The notes: generated by a model from the sequence alone, not told the origin. A stretch of DNA of 64,000 nt from Geoalkalibacter ferrihydriticus DSM 17813 (GCF_000820505.1 NZ_JWJD01000010.1:44450-108449), one strand, 5' to 3'; positions 16,539 to 25,920 are shown, counted from the first letter of the stretch. Numbers and translations: made by a program.

Positions 16539-16624
16539 ACACGGATCAAATCTGATATACGCGGATTAAAATCAAGACCTTGGATTTCGTGTGGAAATCC
16601 GGTTTTTTCAGATTTGATCCGTGT
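16539..16624. repeat. Palindromic element with 16-bp arms
   Basis: ACACGGATCAAATCTG (16539-16554) and its exact complement CAGATTTGATCCGTGT (16609-16624) enclose a 54-base core. The right arm, with following CCCATGA, recurs at about 18419-18443. It lies in the regulator to YgbA-like intergenic region. Confidence 0.85.
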
Positions 16625-16648
16625 CCCATGATACCTTTCCGGCTTGTT

Positions 16649-16662
16649 TTGACATGCGTCAA
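16649..16662. promoter_or_regulatory. Crp/Fnr-type (HcpR-like) site TTGAC-N4-GTCAA
   Basis: TTGACATGCGTCAA is a perfect palindrome. Centre 16655.5 is 41.5 bases before the ATG at 16697; with TATTCT at 16685-16690 as a -10, class II activation would yield a leaderless or nearly leaderless transcript. Confidence 0.7.
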
Positions 16663-16696
16663 AGATTTACCTGCCTATTTTGCTTATTCTCAGCAC

Positions 16697-17071
16697 ATGA
16701 ACACGCCACCATTCACATCCGGACTCCATCCCAAAGAAATCAAGGACCTGCGCATCCTTGCGCAATTTTCTTCGGTTTATTGTTGTGTCCACCACGCCGG
16801 GCCTAAACAGTTTTTGGCGGCGAGGGAAGAATGGGGCGGGAAAATTGATCTTTCCCCATTTCCGTTGTGCGCGAATTGTCGGGAATTCCTGGGCTATGCC
16901 ATTGAACGGCGCCTGCGCTGCCCGCTTGATCCGAAGCCGATCTGCAAGCATTGCCATATCCATTGTTACCGCCCTGGGCATCGTGAAAAGGTGCGCGAAA
17001 TTATGCGCTTTTCTGGAAAATATCTGTTGAAGCGCGGACGCCTTGATCTGCTCTGGCATTACTTTTTCTAA
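16697..17071 (+). CDS. YgbA-type nitrosative stress protein
   Basis: 124-residue protein of the nitrous-oxide-stimulated promoter family (YgbA_NO). The cysteine/histidine pattern is clear: YCCVHH, LCANCREF, and CKHCHIHCYRPGHR, suggesting bound metal or an iron-sulfur centre. The C-terminus GRLDLLWHYFF is typical. In-frame starts exist at 16580 and 16628, but the regulator site at 16649-16662 lies within that extension, so ATG 16697 is preferred. In other bacteria the family is NO-induced and its exact biochemistry is not settled. Confidence 0.85.
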   Translation: MNTPPFTSGLHPKEIKDLRILAQFSSVYCCVHHAGPKQFLAAREEWGGKIDLSPFPLCANCREFLGYAIERRLRCPLDPKPICKHCHIHCYRPGHREKVREIMRFSGKYLLKRGRLDLLWHYFF

Positions 17072-17086
17072 CTGTGGAGGTTCTTG

Positions 17087-17227
17087 ATGATCTGGACGGT
17101 GCTCGCCGGAATATTGCTGCTGTTGTGGACGGTGATTTTTTTGACCGCCTTTTGCCCGCTGCGCGCGGCGCGGCGCAGGCAAGAAGCCAGACAGGTTGCG
17201 GTTTTTGAAAGCAATGACAAATATTGA
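17087..17227 (+). CDS. 46-residue single-pass membrane protein
   Basis: Short ORF missed by length-based calling. ATG follows GGAGG (17076-17080) with a 6-base spacer, the best ribosome site in this cluster. The product starts MIWTVLAGILLLLWTVIFL, one transmembrane helix, followed by a basic stretch LRAARRRQEARQ and a polar end. It begins 15 bases after the YgbA-like stop, so is likely co-transcribed. The TGA stop overlaps the next TTGACC-CC-GGTCAA site. No family recognised; it may be an accessory subunit for a redox protein. Confidence 0.65.
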   Translation: MIWTVLAGILLLLWTVIFLTAFCPLRAARRRQEARQVAVFESNDKY

Positions 17228-17237
17228 CCCCGGTCAA
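17224..17237. promoter_or_regulatory. HcpR-like site TTGACC-CC-GGTCAA
   Basis: A 14-base perfect palindrome 85 bases before the ferredoxin ATG. A CATGAT -10-like element at 17260-17265 places it near -41.5 of a predicted start at about 17272. Confidence 0.75.
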
Positions 17238-17321
17238 GGTGATTGTTGCTTGAATCCGGCATGATCTGGACAAAAAACACAATTAAGAAACCCACGAATA
17301 TAAAATTTCAAGGAGAACGCC

Positions 17322-18062
17322 ATGATTCGAGAAATTGTAACAATCGACGAAGAAAAATGTGATGGTTGTGGTCTGTGCGTGCCGGCCTGTGCCGAAGGAG
17401 CGATTCAGATTGTCGACGGCAAGGCGCGGTTGATCGCCGACAACCTGTGCGATGGCCTGGGCGCCTGCCTGGGCGATTGTCCCCGTGACGCTATTAAAAT
17501 TGTGCGTCGCGATGCCGATGAATTTGACGAGGAAGCGGTGGATGAGCACTTGAAAAAAAGCGGCAAACCTCCCCTGACGGCTCATGCCCCTCAGCCGCAA
17601 CCTCAGGCCCAGGGTGGTTGCCCTTCGGCGCGAATGATGGAGTTTTCGCGCAAGAGCGAACCCCAAGCAAATGGTGAAGAAGCGGGTGAGCGTCCTTCAG
17701 AGTTGCGGCAATGGCCCATCCAGATAAATCTGGTGCCGCCGACCGCGCCCTTTTTCAAGGATGCCGAACTGGTTCTGGCCGCCGACTGCGCCCCTTTTGC
17801 CTTTCCGGAGTTTCACCGAGACATCCTCAAGGGCAAGGCCCTGGCCATCGGCTGCCCGAAGCTCGATGACGGCAAGGCGTATCTGGAAAAGCTCACCGCG
17901 ATTCTGCGCCACAACGACATTCGCAGCCTTACCGTGGTGCACATGGAGGTTCCTTGTTGCACGGGCTTGATTATGCTTGCCCGTCAGGCGGTTGCCGATA
18001 GCGGCAAGAATGTGCCGATTGAAACCATCAAGGTCGGCATCCAGGGCGATTTGAAGGGTTGA
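17322..18062 (+). CDS. Ferredoxin-like Fe-S protein (FrdX-type)
   Basis: 246 residues after AAGGAG. The N-terminal 65 residues form a two-cluster ferredoxin: CDGCGLCVPAC and CDGLGACLGDC with paired proline/aspartate contexts. A Pro/Gln-rich linker (about 85-125) leads to a C-terminal domain (about 140-246) with further cysteines (AADCAPF, AIGCPKLDDGK, VPCCTGL) resembling a cluster or coenzyme binding fold. This long architecture is the one usually encoded beside hybrid cluster protein and co-regulated by HcpR; hcp itself is not in the window. The name frdX is used for such genes in comparative work, so the call rests on context plus motif. Confidence 0.85.
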   Translation: MIREIVTIDEEKCDGCGLCVPACAEGAIQIVDGKARLIADNLCDGLGACLGDCPRDAIKIVRRDADEFDEEAVDEHLKKSGKPPLTAHAPQPQPQAQGGCPSARMMEFSRKSEPQANGEEAGERPSELRQWPIQINLVPPTAPFFKDAELVLAADCAPFAFPEFHRDILKGKALAIGCPKLDDGKAYLEKLTAILRHNDIRSLTVVHMEVPCCTGLIMLARQAVADSGKNVPIETIKVGIQGDLKG

Positions 18063-18073
18063 TAAAGGCAGCC

Positions 18074-18363
18074 AAGTTCGATTCACCGCAGAGAACGCCA
18101 AGAACGCAGAGAATGGCTTAGGGAAAAGCATAAAAAGTCTCAAAGGTTTTCTCAGCGCCCTCAGCGTTCTCAGCGGTAAATAAGGGCTGAGGTTGTGAAG
18201 GTTTTCAAAAAAGGACAAATGCCGAAGGTCAGACCTTGAGATCAAGTTCGATTTACCGCAGAGAACGCCAAGAACGCAGAGAATGGCTTAGAGAAAAGCA
18301 TATAAAGTCTCAAAGGTTTTCTCAGCGCCCTCGGCGTTCTCGGCGGTAAATAAGGGTTGAGGA
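18074..18363. repeat. Two tandem copies of the palindromic repeat
   Basis: Copies at 18074-18193 and 18244-18363 (period 170) each contain a left arm TTCACCGCAGAGAACGCCAA (TTTACC in copy two) and a right arm GCGTTCTC(A/G)GCGGTAAA. They belong to the family at 1-660, but with a different spacer. No gene lies between the arms. A remnant of the 16539-16624 palindrome follows at about 18400-18443. Confidence 0.9.
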
Positions 18364-18514
18364 TTTTGCCAGATCCTGTTCATCCTGTCGATTTGAGCCT
18401 GGTTTTAATCCGCCCCTATCAGATTTGATCCGTGTCCCATGAGATTTTCACGGCCTTTGCCGCTATTGGCTTTTCAAGTAGTAAAAAAATGTTTTACCCC
18501 GCCATTCCTTCTGG

Positions 18515-18543
18515 TTGACTCTTTTTACCCCCCTTGGTATATT
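18515..18543 (+). promoter_or_regulatory. Sigma-70 promoter of the thioesterase gene
   Basis: TTGACT (18515-18520), 17-base spacer, TATATT (18538-18543); predicted start near 18550. Confidence 0.75.
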
Positions 18544-18606
18544 TCCGACCTGCTAAAAAAATTTAGTCTGACTTAAAACCGTTTTTCTTGCTGCGAAAGA
18601 CCAATT

Positions 18607-18999
18607 ATGAATCCCTGTCGCATGACTCTTCGTGTGCGCTACGCGGAAACGGACGCCCAGGGGGTTGTGCATCATGCGCGTTACCTGGTGTGGTTCGAAG
18701 AAGGTCGCTCTGATTTCCTGCGCCAGAACGGGGCACGCTATACCGACTTTGAAAAAGCCGGTTATTATGTTGTGGTGGCGCGTGCTGAACTCGATTACAA
18801 GGCCCCGGCCTTTTACGAGGATGAGGTCACTATTGAAACCACCTTGGAGAGACAGCGCGGCAAAGTCCTTGAATTTTCCTACCGCGCCTTGAACCAGGAC
18901 GGACTGCTGCTGGCAACGGCCCGCACGGTGCATGTGGTCATTGACCGCACCCGAAAGCCCGTTTCTCTGCCGGCTGAACTTCTTGATAAGTTGGTTTAG
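18607..18999 (+). CDS. YbgC/FcbC-type acyl-CoA thioesterase
   Basis: 130-residue single hot-dog-fold thioesterase hydrolysing acyl-CoA thioesters. The 4-hydroxybenzoyl-CoA thioesterase signature is clear: RYAETDAQGVVHHARYLVWFEEGR with the catalytic Asp. Full family length. No Tol-Pal genes are adjacent, so it need not be the Tol-associated YbgC; its acyl substrate cannot be told from sequence. Confidence 0.9.
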   Translation: MNPCRMTLRVRYAETDAQGVVHHARYLVWFEEGRSDFLRQNGARYTDFEKAGYYVVVARAELDYKAPAFYEDEVTIETTLERQRGKVLEFSYRALNQDGLLLATARTVHVVIDRTRKPVSLPAELLDKLV

Positions 19000-19102
19000 G
19001 GGTCTTTTTTTATGTTCTTGATTTATAACAGAAAATGACAGGATTGAGGTGTGAGTTGTTTTTCCCTCGATTTGATCCCTTGTGAGCGCTGAAGGTGCCT
19101 TC

Positions 19103-19648
19103 ATGACCACCGAAAATCATAAATTGACGCAGGGCCGGGTGCAGGTCTACACCGGCAACGGCAAAGGAAAGACTACGGCCTCTCTGGGGCTCTGCCTGCG
19201 AGCGGCCGGGCACGGTCTGCATATCCATGTGCTGCAGTTTATGAAGGGCAGCACGGTGTATGGCGAACTTGAATCGGCCCGCAAGCTGGCTCCGTATCTC
19301 ACCATCGAGCAGGTCGGGCGCGACACCTTTGTCTCCCGCGAGAATCCCGATCCGGTCGATGTCGCCATGGCCCGGGCGGGCTTTGATAAAGCCAGGCAGT
19401 TGGTGCTGAGCGGTGACTACGATTTGATCGTGCTGGATGAAATAAATTGTGCGGTTGATTACGGCCTGGTGTCGCTGGAAGAGCTGAAAGATCTTATCGC
19501 ACACAAACCTGCCTACACTGAACTGGTGTTGACGGGTCGCGGGGCCCATGCCGACATCATCGCAATTGCCGATCTGGTGACGGAAATGCGTGAGGTCAAG
19601 CATTACTTCAATGCGGGGCAAGCTTCGCGCACTGGAATCGAGAGCTAA
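19103..19648 (+). CDS. cobO: Cob(I)yrinic acid a,c-diamide adenosyltransferase
   Basis: 181-residue CobA/BtuR/CobO-type enzyme that transfers the adenosyl group of ATP to cobalt of corrinoids. Features: P-loop YTGNGKGKTTASLG near the N-terminus, FMKGSTVYGE, and LIVLDEINCAVDYGL with the Walker B-like pair. GTG 19082 is in frame, but ATG 19103 is favoured by GAAGGTG upstream. Adenosylcobalamin made here would serve the B12-dependent mutase subunit encoded downstream. Confidence 0.95.
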   Translation: MTTENHKLTQGRVQVYTGNGKGKTTASLGLCLRAAGHGLHIHVLQFMKGSTVYGELESARKLAPYLTIEQVGRDTFVSRENPDPVDVAMARAGFDKARQLVLSGDYDLIVLDEINCAVDYGLVSLEELKDLIAHKPAYTELVLTGRGAHADIIAIADLVTEMREVKHYFNAGQASRTGIES

Positions 19649-19777
19649 GCTTGATGCACTCGCAAAAACTCAGAGGATGGCTTGCGACGCCATCAAGAAT
19701 AACAGCCTGTTCCGCTCCTTATGGCGAGGGGTTTTAGAAATCTGTTGATATATAACATCGATAAAGGAGAAATGAGA

Positions 19778-20182
19778 ATGGCAGAGAGAACTTTGCGCTT
19801 GCTGGTGGCTAAACCAGGCTTGGATGGCCATGACCGTGGGGCGAAAATCGTGGCGCGCGCTTTTCGTGATGCCGGCTTCGAGGTCATCTACACCGGGCTG
19901 CGCCAGACACCCGAGCAGATCGTCAATACCGCCATTCAGGAAGACGTTGACGCCGTGACTCTCTCGATCCTTTCCGGTGCGCATAACACTTTGTTTCCCC
20001 GGGTCGTCGATCTGCTGCGCGAAAAAGGTGCCGGCGACATCCCCGTGTTCGGCGGGGGCATCATCCCCGAGGATGACATCCCCGGCCTGAAAGAGGCGGG
20101 TGTGCTCGAAATTTTCACTCCGGGTACCAGTACCGAGATGATCGTGCAGTGGGTTAAAGACAATATCAAACCTCAGGCTTGA
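19778..20182 (+). CDS. Methylmalonyl-CoA mutase B12-binding subunit
   Basis: 134-residue cobalamin-binding domain protein with the base-off/His-on motif: DGHDRG (DxHxxG), SILSGAH and GGGIIPEDD. It corresponds to the small or C-terminal part of methylmalonyl-CoA mutase; the catalytic large subunit is not in this window. The in-frame upstream start 19721 is unlikely because AAGGAG lies 8 bases before ATG 19778. It overlaps meaB by 4 bases, and mutase with MeaB is a standard pair. Confidence 0.92.
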   Translation: MAERTLRLLVAKPGLDGHDRGAKIVARAFRDAGFEVIYTGLRQTPEQIVNTAIQEDVDAVTLSILSGAHNTLFPRVVDLLREKGAGDIPVFGGGIIPEDDIPGLKEAGVLEIFTPGTSTEMIVQWVKDNIKPQA

Positions 20183-21135
20183 GTGGATTCGTCGTGTCCT
20201 TAGCCGAAAAAATTCTTCAAGGAGACATCCGCTCTGCGGCGCGCCTTATGCGCAATGTCGACGACAACATGCCGGGCGCGGTGGATGAGCTCAAAAAACT
20301 ATATCCCCATACCGGCAAAGCGTTCATTCTCGGTGTCACTGGGCCGCCCGGTGCCGGCAAGTCGACTCTGACCGATAAACTTATTGAAGCTTACCGAGGC
20401 AAGGGCTTGAGCGTCGGTGTGGTTGCCATTGATCCGACCAGCCCATTCTCCGGCGGTGCGATTCTCGGCGACCGGATCCGCATGAATCGTCACGCCACGG
20501 ATCCGCAGGTTTTTATTCGCTCCCTCGGCACGCGCGGTCATCTCGGCGGGCTGTCGAATTCGGCCAACGACGTCGTGCACATTCTCGATGCCATGGGAAT
20601 GCAGGTGGTCATTGTCGAAACCGTCGGTGTCGGGCAGGACGAGGTTGAAATCGTGCGCACTGCCCACACAACGCTGGTGGTCATGGTGCCGGGCCTCGGC
20701 GATGATATTCAGGCCATCAAGGCCGGAATCCTTGAAATCGGCGATATTTTTGTTGTCAATAAGGCTGATCGGCCCGAAGCTGACCGCACCGCCCGCGACC
20801 TGTCGATTATGGTGGACATGAAAGAGCGCAGTGCCGATGAATGGTTGCCGCCCGTGGTGCTGACGGTGGCGCAGAAAAAGGACGGCCTGGGTTCGCTCGT
20901 CGATAAGATCGAAGAGCATCGCGCCTATTTGCATACCGATGGGCGACTTCAGCGCCATGAAGAAGACAAGAGCCGACAGCGTTTCACCGATCTCCTCAAA
21001 GAGCGTCTTTTCGCCCAGGTTTTTGGCCGCATCGAGGAGGAAGATCAAGTGCGCGACATCGTACAATCCGTTGCGCGGCGCGAACGCGATCCCTACACCG
21101 CGGTTGAAGAAATCTTACGTTCACACCTGCGTTGA
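20179..21135 (+). CDS. meaB: MeaB, mutase-associated GTPase
   Basis: 318-residue G3E-type GTPase that guards adenosylcobalamin loading and integrity of methylmalonyl-CoA mutase. P-loop [11 protein letters not shown] (about 54), [30 protein letters not shown] (Walker B/switch) and NKAD for guanine recognition are all present. The likely start is TTG overlapping the previous stop, or GTG at 20194. Full family length. Confidence 0.95.
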   Translation: MSGFVVSLAEKILQGDIRSAARLMRNVDDNMPGAVDELKKLYPHTGKAFILGVTGPPGAGKSTLTDKLIEAYRGKGLSVGVVAIDPTSPFSGGAILGDRIRMNRHATDPQVFIRSLGTRGHLGGLSNSANDVVHILDAMGMQVVIVETVGVGQDEVEIVRTAHTTLVVMVPGLGDDIQAIKAGILEIGDIFVVNKADRPEADRTARDLSIMVDMKERSADEWLPPVVLTVAQKKDGLGSLVDKIEEHRAYLHTDGRLQRHEEDKSRQRFTDLLKERLFAQVFGRIEEEDQVRDIVQSVARRERDPYTAVEEILRSHLR

Positions 21136-21173
21136 CAGGGCCGCCAGGGGTGATGCCTCGGACAAAAAAAGCG

Positions 21174-21203
21174 TTGACACTCGGCTGAAATTGTTGGTAT
21201 AAA
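21174..21203 (+). promoter_or_regulatory. Sigma-70 promoter of tRNA-Val
   Basis: TTGACA (21174-21179), 18-base spacer, TATAAA (21198-21203), 12 bases before the tRNA. Confidence 0.75.
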
Positions 21204-21215
21204 TCCGAACACTTC

Positions 21216-21290
21216 GGGCGCATAGCTCAGCGGGAGAGCACTGCCTTCACACGGCAGGGGTCGTAGGTTCAATCCCTACTGCGCCCACCA
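21216..21290 (+). tRNA. tRNA-Val (anticodon CAC)
   Basis: 75 bases with encoded CCA. GGGCGCA pairs with TGCGCCC; the stem CTGCC/GGCAG encloses TTCACAC with CAC at 34-36; D-arm TAGCTCAGCGGGAGAGC and T-loop GTTCAATCC are standard. Confidence 0.97.
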
Positions 21291-21298
21291 ATAAAATC

Positions 21299-21334
21299 AA
21301 GGGCTTAGCGATTTTTCGCTAAGCCCTTTTTGCG
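21299..21334 (+). terminator. Terminator after tRNA-Val
   Basis: GGGCTTAGCGA and TCGCTAAGCCC form an 11-bp stem with a T4 loop, followed by TTTTTG. Confidence 0.93.
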
Positions 21335-21524
21335 TCGTGAGGTTTTTGTGATGCATTTTTTTGGAAAGGGGCATACCTGAAAAGGTTTCCCTCTGAGATG
21401 GTTAACATTTTGACGGCTAAGTGGTATAAACAAACTGAGATATTCGGTAAACTTTTCGCATTTACAGAGGTGATGCAGCGGTTGTATCTTCTGGGAGAAG
21501 CGTTTTGGCATGGGAGGGGAAGTG

Positions 21525-23120
21525 ATGGATTTTGATGAATTATGCGTTCTTCTGGTTGAGGATGAGGGTGCCCACGCCGAGGCCATCTCCCGAGCCTTTG
21601 CCGTAGCTGATTTGCCTGCGAGAATTATCATTGCCGCAAACTTGAAGCAATATTATCAGAACCTAGCGCTCGAAGAGCCCGATGTCGTGCTGATGGATTT
21701 TAACCTCACCGACGGCAACGCCATGGATGTGCTCAAAGCGACGGGTGCGCATGGTTCTTTCCCCATTTTGGTCATGACCGCCTATGGGAACGAGGAAATG
21801 GCAGTGGCGGCCATGAAAGCCGGGGCGCTGGATTATGTGGTTAAATCGCCGCAGAGTTTTGCGGTCATGCCGCAGATCGTGATGCGCGGCTTGCGCGAAT
21901 GGCGATTGTTGCAGGAGAAAAAAAGCGCTGAACAGGCGCTGCTGGAAAGTGAACAGCGCCTGCGCCGTGCGCTGGAGGCTGCCGAAGAGGCGTCTCGCGC
22001 CAAGAGCGAATTTCTGGCCAACATGAGTCACGAAATCCGCACCCCCCTCAACGGGTTGTTCGGCATGCTGCAATACCTCAAGACCACCCCCTTGCAGTCT
22101 GAGCAGACCCAATGCGTCGATCTTGCCGTTGAGTCGGGCGAAAAGCTTCTCGATATCCTCAATGATATTCTCGATCTGTCACGCATCGAGGCAGGTAAGC
22201 TTGACCTGCACCAGAGTCGCTTTGATCCTGCCCGTCTGGTGCGACAAGTTTGTGATATCTTTCTTCCCAACGCCGCTGCGAAGAATCTTGCTCTTAAAAA
22301 TGAAATAAGCCCTGATTTTCCTGCCGAAGTTGTTGGTGACGAAGGTCGGCTGCGCCAGGTGCTTTTCAACCTTGTGGGCAACGCCGTCAAGTTTACCGAG
22401 GAGGGGCATGTCTGTATTTTCGGCGGCCGGGCTGCCTCCGATCCCGAGCGTCCCGGCAGGCTCGGGTTGTGGTTCACCGTTGAGGATACTGGCGTCGGCA
22501 TCCCACAAGACCGACTCGATGCCATCTTCGAGCCTTTCGTGCAGGTCGATGGGAGCAGTACGCGCAAATATGGCGGCGCGGGTCTGGGTCTGGGAATCGT
22601 CAAGCGGCTGGTCCAGTTGATGAACGGCACCCTGAGCGTTGAAAGTGAACTTGGTCGAGGCACCCAACTGAGTTTTTCCGTCGAGGTCGAAGAGGCGAGT
22701 CCCGCCGTGCCGGTAAGCCCTGGGCCGATATTGACCAAGCCGATGCTTATCCGCCCGTTGAAAATTCTGCTCGCTGAAGATGAACGCATTAATCGCTTTA
22801 CCATGGAGCGCATGCTGATAAAGCAGGGACATGAAGTTCGTTCGGTTACTGACGGCAAGCAATGTCTTCATATGCTGCAGCAGGATTCTTTTGATCTGGT
22901 GTTTATGGACATTCAGATGCCGGAAATGGACGGGCTGGAAACAACGCGACAGGCTCGTAGTCTCAAGGACCCGGACAAGGCGCGCATCCCCATTGTCGCC
23001 TTGACTGCTCATGCCATGAAGGGCGATCGCGAAAAATTTCTTGAAGCCGGTATGGATGAATACATCAGCAAACCTGTGCGCGCTGAAGAGCTAAGGCGTG
23101 TTCTGTCGCTGTTTTTTTAA
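21525..23120 (+). CDS. Hybrid kinase: receiver-HisKA-HATPase-receiver
   Basis: 531 residues, soluble. An N-terminal receiver (about 5-125, [11 protein letters not shown]) is followed by a coiled coil, HisKA ([20 protein letters not shown]), HATPase ([35 protein letters not shown]) and a C-terminal receiver with [18 protein letters not shown] 5 bases before ATG 21525 sets the start over ATG 21510. It opens a run of five same-strand signalling genes, with 17 bases to the next. Input signal unknown: it probably integrates upstream phosphorelay. Confidence 0.9.
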   Translation: MDFDELCVLLVEDEGAHAEAISRAFAVADLPARIIIAANLKQYYQNLALEEPDVVLMDFNLTDGNAMDVLKATGAHGSFPILVMTAYGNEEMAVAAMKAGALDYVVKSPQSFAVMPQIVMRGLREWRLLQEKKSAEQALLESEQRLRRALEAAEEASRAKSEFLANMSHEIRTPLNGLFGMLQYLKTTPLQSEQTQCVDLAVESGEKLLDILNDILDLSRIEAGKLDLHQSRFDPARLVRQVCDIFLPNAAAKNLALKNEISPDFPAEVVGDEGRLRQVLFNLVGNAVKFTEEGHVCIFGGRAASDPERPGRLGLWFTVEDTGVGIPQDRLDAIFEPFVQVDGSSTRKYGGAGLGLGIVKRLVQLMNGTLSVESELGRGTQLSFSVEVEEASPAVPVSPGPILTKPMLIRPLKILLAEDERINRFTMERMLIKQGHEVRSVTDGKQCLHMLQQDSFDLVFMDIQMPEMDGLETTRQARSLKDPDKARIPIVALTAHAMKGDREKFLEAGMDEYISKPVRAEELRRVLSLFF

Positions 23121-23137
23121 ATTTTCGGGGCACTCCG

Positions 23138-25402
23138 ATGACTCAGGATAAATCAGGGTCGAATTCCGATGTCGATCCGCCTCATAGATTCGAATACCCT
23201 GGTGTTTCTTTTCTGCTCATCGCTCTTTTCTGGACTCTGGCCATCGGCGCCATGGCCGGCTGGCATTATTATCATGCGAGCAGGGCCGCATTGGATAATG
23301 CGCGTACAGCGGCTCGCCACAGTTTCGGCAAAGATCTGACCTTCCGCCGCTGGGCCACAAGCCATGGCGGCGTCTATGTGCCGGTCACGGCCAATACCCC
23401 GCCTAATCCTTATCTGACTCATGTTTTCGAACGCGACATCACGACCCCGTCCGGACGCGATCTGACCCTGGTCAACCCTGCCTATATGCTGCGCCAGATG
23501 CATGAAATGGCCGATGAGCTTTTCGGCACGCGCGGACATATCACCAGTCTCAAACCTCTGCGATGGGAAAATTCACCCGACGCATGGGAGGTGGAGGCCT
23601 TGCAGGAATTTTTGACAGGGAGCATTGAATGGTCGACCAGGTCGCAGATTGAGGGGGAGGATTATCTGCGCCTCATGCGCCCCTTGATGGTCGAAAGTGG
23701 TTGTCTCAAATGTCACGACCAGCAGGGCTATCAACTTGGCGATATCTTGGGCGGGGTCAGTGTGGCAATCCCCTGGGCGCCATATCGACAGGCGCTGGCG
23801 GCCGCACTTCGCGCTTATGTTTTGGGTTATGGTGGCCTGTGGCTGGTCGGCCTGATTTTGCTTGAGGGCAATCGCAGGCGCTTACGTGATCATCTGGAGG
23901 GACGTCTTGATAGCGAAAAGCGCTACCGTCAACTCTTTATATCCAATCCTCAGCCCATGTGGATATACGATTTGGATACATTGGCCTTTCTTGCAGTGAA
24001 CGATGCGGCTGTCAGGCGCTATGGATACAGCCGAGAAGAGTTTCTTGCCATGACCATTAAAGACATTCGGCCCCTTGAGGATGTTGCTGGGTTGTTGCAC
24101 AATGTCGCAAATGTTCAGAGCGGATTCGATGAAGCGGGTGTTTGGGTTCACATCAAAAAAGACGGCACAGTAATGGATGTCGAGATCACTTCCCATACCC
24201 TTGAGTTTGATCGGCACCGCGCGGAAATGGTACTTGTGCAGGATGTTACCGAACGCCTCCGCGCGGAAAAGATATTGCGTGACAATGAAAAACGTCTTCA
24301 GCATTGGCACGAGCTGTTGCAATACATTGTTGCGCATGATACCAGCGCCATTGTCGTTTTCGATAAAAACCTCAACTTCTTGTTCGTTAGTGACCGCTTT
24401 CTAACGGACTACCGGGTCAAGAAAAAAGATATCATCGGCAAACATCATTACGAAATCTTCCCTGACATCCCGGAAAAGTGGCGCCGGATTCATCAGCGCG
24501 TATTGCAGGGCGAATCGCTCGGTGAAGAAGAGGACCGGTTTGAGCGCGAAGACGGTCGTATTGATTATACACGCTGGCAATGTCGCCCCTGGTATGAAAG
24601 CGATGGGTCCATCGGCGGCATTATCATCTACACAGAGGTCATCACCGAGCGCATCGAGGCCAGGGAGGAACTGAAACAGCGCACCCTGGAGTTACAAGAG
24701 CGCAGCGCCGAACTTGAACGTTTCAACTACACCGTGTCCCATGATCTCAAGAGTCCCTTGGTTACGGTGAAATCTTTTCTCGGTTTTCTGGAGCAGGATC
24801 TGAAAAGACAAGATGACGAACGTATTCGTCTCGACATCGATTATATGCGTGCCGCAACGCAAAAAATGGGACAGCTGCTTGATGATTTGCTCGAAATGTC
24901 GCGACACGGCCGCATTGTCAACCCTTCCGTGAATGTTTCCTTTTCGGAACTCATGCGTGAAACACTCACTCTGGTGGCGGGGCCGATCACCGAGCGGGGC
25001 GTCGAGATCCAAATGGGTGATGATATGCCGGACTTGTTCGGCGACCCGCCGCGCCTGGTGGAGATCTGGCAGAACCTGTTGGAGAATGCCGTCAAGTATA
25101 TGGGTGACCAAGAACATCCGCGCATTGAAATCGGTGCTGAAATGCAAGGAAAGGAGATGGTTTTTTTTGTACGCGATAATGGTATAGGCATCGATGAGCG
25201 GTATTTCGATAAAATTTTCGGTCTTTTTGAGAAACTTGACAAACAGACCGAAGGCAGTGGTTTGGGGCTGGCCTTGGTGAAAAGGATCGTAGGATTATAC
25301 AAGGGAAGAATCTGGGTGGAATCGCAAGGCGTGGGCAAGGGCAGCTGTTTCAATTTCACCCTGCCGGATGCCGTTGAATTTAAGGAAGGGAAACAGCTAT
25401 GA
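23138..25402 (+). CDS. Haem-sensor (DUF3365) PAS histidine kinase
   Basis: 754 residues. Membrane helix about 25-45, then a periplasmic Tll0287-like/DUF3365 domain carrying one CxxCH motif (SGCLKCHDQQGY, about residue 190), a second helix about 225-245, two PAS domains (about 260-380 and 390-515), HisKA (FNYTVSHDLKSPLVTVKSF) and HATPase (NLLENAVKYMG, DNGIGID, GSGLGLALVKRI). Covalent haem in the sensor would fit redox or gas sensing. The downstream receiver gene overlaps by 4 bases and is the likely partner. Confidence 0.9.
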   Translation: MTQDKSGSNSDVDPPHRFEYPGVSFLLIALFWTLAIGAMAGWHYYHASRAALDNARTAARHSFGKDLTFRRWATSHGGVYVPVTANTPPNPYLTHVFERDITTPSGRDLTLVNPAYMLRQMHEMADELFGTRGHITSLKPLRWENSPDAWEVEALQEFLTGSIEWSTRSQIEGEDYLRLMRPLMVESGCLKCHDQQGYQLGDILGGVSVAIPWAPYRQALAAALRAYVLGYGGLWLVGLILLEGNRRRLRDHLEGRLDSEKRYRQLFISNPQPMWIYDLDTLAFLAVNDAAVRRYGYSREEFLAMTIKDIRPLEDVAGLLHNVANVQSGFDEAGVWVHIKKDGTVMDVEITSHTLEFDRHRAEMVLVQDVTERLRAEKILRDNEKRLQHWHELLQYIVAHDTSAIVVFDKNLNFLFVSDRFLTDYRVKKKDIIGKHHYEIFPDIPEKWRRIHQRVLQGESLGEEEDRFEREDGRIDYTRWQCRPWYESDGSIGGIIIYTEVITERIEAREELKQRTLELQERSAELERFNYTVSHDLKSPLVTVKSFLGFLEQDLKRQDDERIRLDIDYMRAATQKMGQLLDDLLEMSRHGRIVNPSVNVSFSELMRETLTLVAGPITERGVEIQMGDDMPDLFGDPPRLVEIWQNLLENAVKYMGDQEHPRIEIGAEMQGKEMVFFVRDNGIGIDERYFDKIFGLFEKLDKQTEGSGLGLALVKRIVGLYKGRIWVESQGVGKGSCFNFTLPDAVEFKEGKQL

Positions 25403-25842
25403 TCGGGGAACCAATTGTTATTTTGTTGGCGGAGGATGACCCGGCCCATGCGGAAATCGTGCGCCGCAACATGGAAAATTCCCGAATCAGCAACCGCCTG
25501 GAGCATGTGGTCGACGGCCAGGAAGCACTGGATTACCTGTATCGTCGTGGCAGGTTCAGCGATCCGGGGTGTGCGCCACGTCCGGGGTTGATCCTGCTGG
25601 ATCTGCGCATGCCGCGGATCAATGGCCTCGAAGTGTTGAAGATCATCAAGGAAGATCCTGGTTTGGGGCGCATACCGGTTGTGGTTCTGACTACTTCGGC
25701 CGCCGAAACGGATGTGGCCAAGGCCTATGATCATCATGCCAACAGCTATCTTGTCAAACCGGTCGATTTTCATCAGTTTGTCGAGATGATGAGTACCATC
25801 GGCTATTACTGGCTGGTGTGGAACAAAAATCCCAATGCTTGA
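25399..25842 (+). CDS. Single-domain response regulator (Rcp1-like)
   Basis: 147-residue receiver only. Acidic pocket LLAEDDPAHAE, phospho-acceptor LILLDLRMPRING and Lys in SYLVKPVDF are present. The insertion between helix 2 and strand 3 (YLYRRGRFSDPGCAPRPG) is that of phytochrome-partner Rcp1 proteins, which pair with SHDLKSPL-type kinases such as the two flanking it. No output domain, so it probably relays phosphate or regulates by contact. Confidence 0.92.
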   Translation: MIGEPIVILLAEDDPAHAEIVRRNMENSRISNRLEHVVDGQEALDYLYRRGRFSDPGCAPRPGLILLDLRMPRINGLEVLKIIKEDPGLGRIPVVVLTTSAAETDVAKAYDHHANSYLVKPVDFHQFVEMMSTIGYYWLVWNKNPNA

Positions 25843-25920
25843 GGGCGTTGGAGAATCAGGACGTTTCCCTCCGAACGTGTGACAATTCAATGCTGGTACT
25901 CAGGACTCAACGGAGATGAT

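Noticed and set aside
17697-18245. Minus-strand ORF of 182 codons
   Set aside because: Antisense to the FrdX-like gene and extending into the palindromic repeats.
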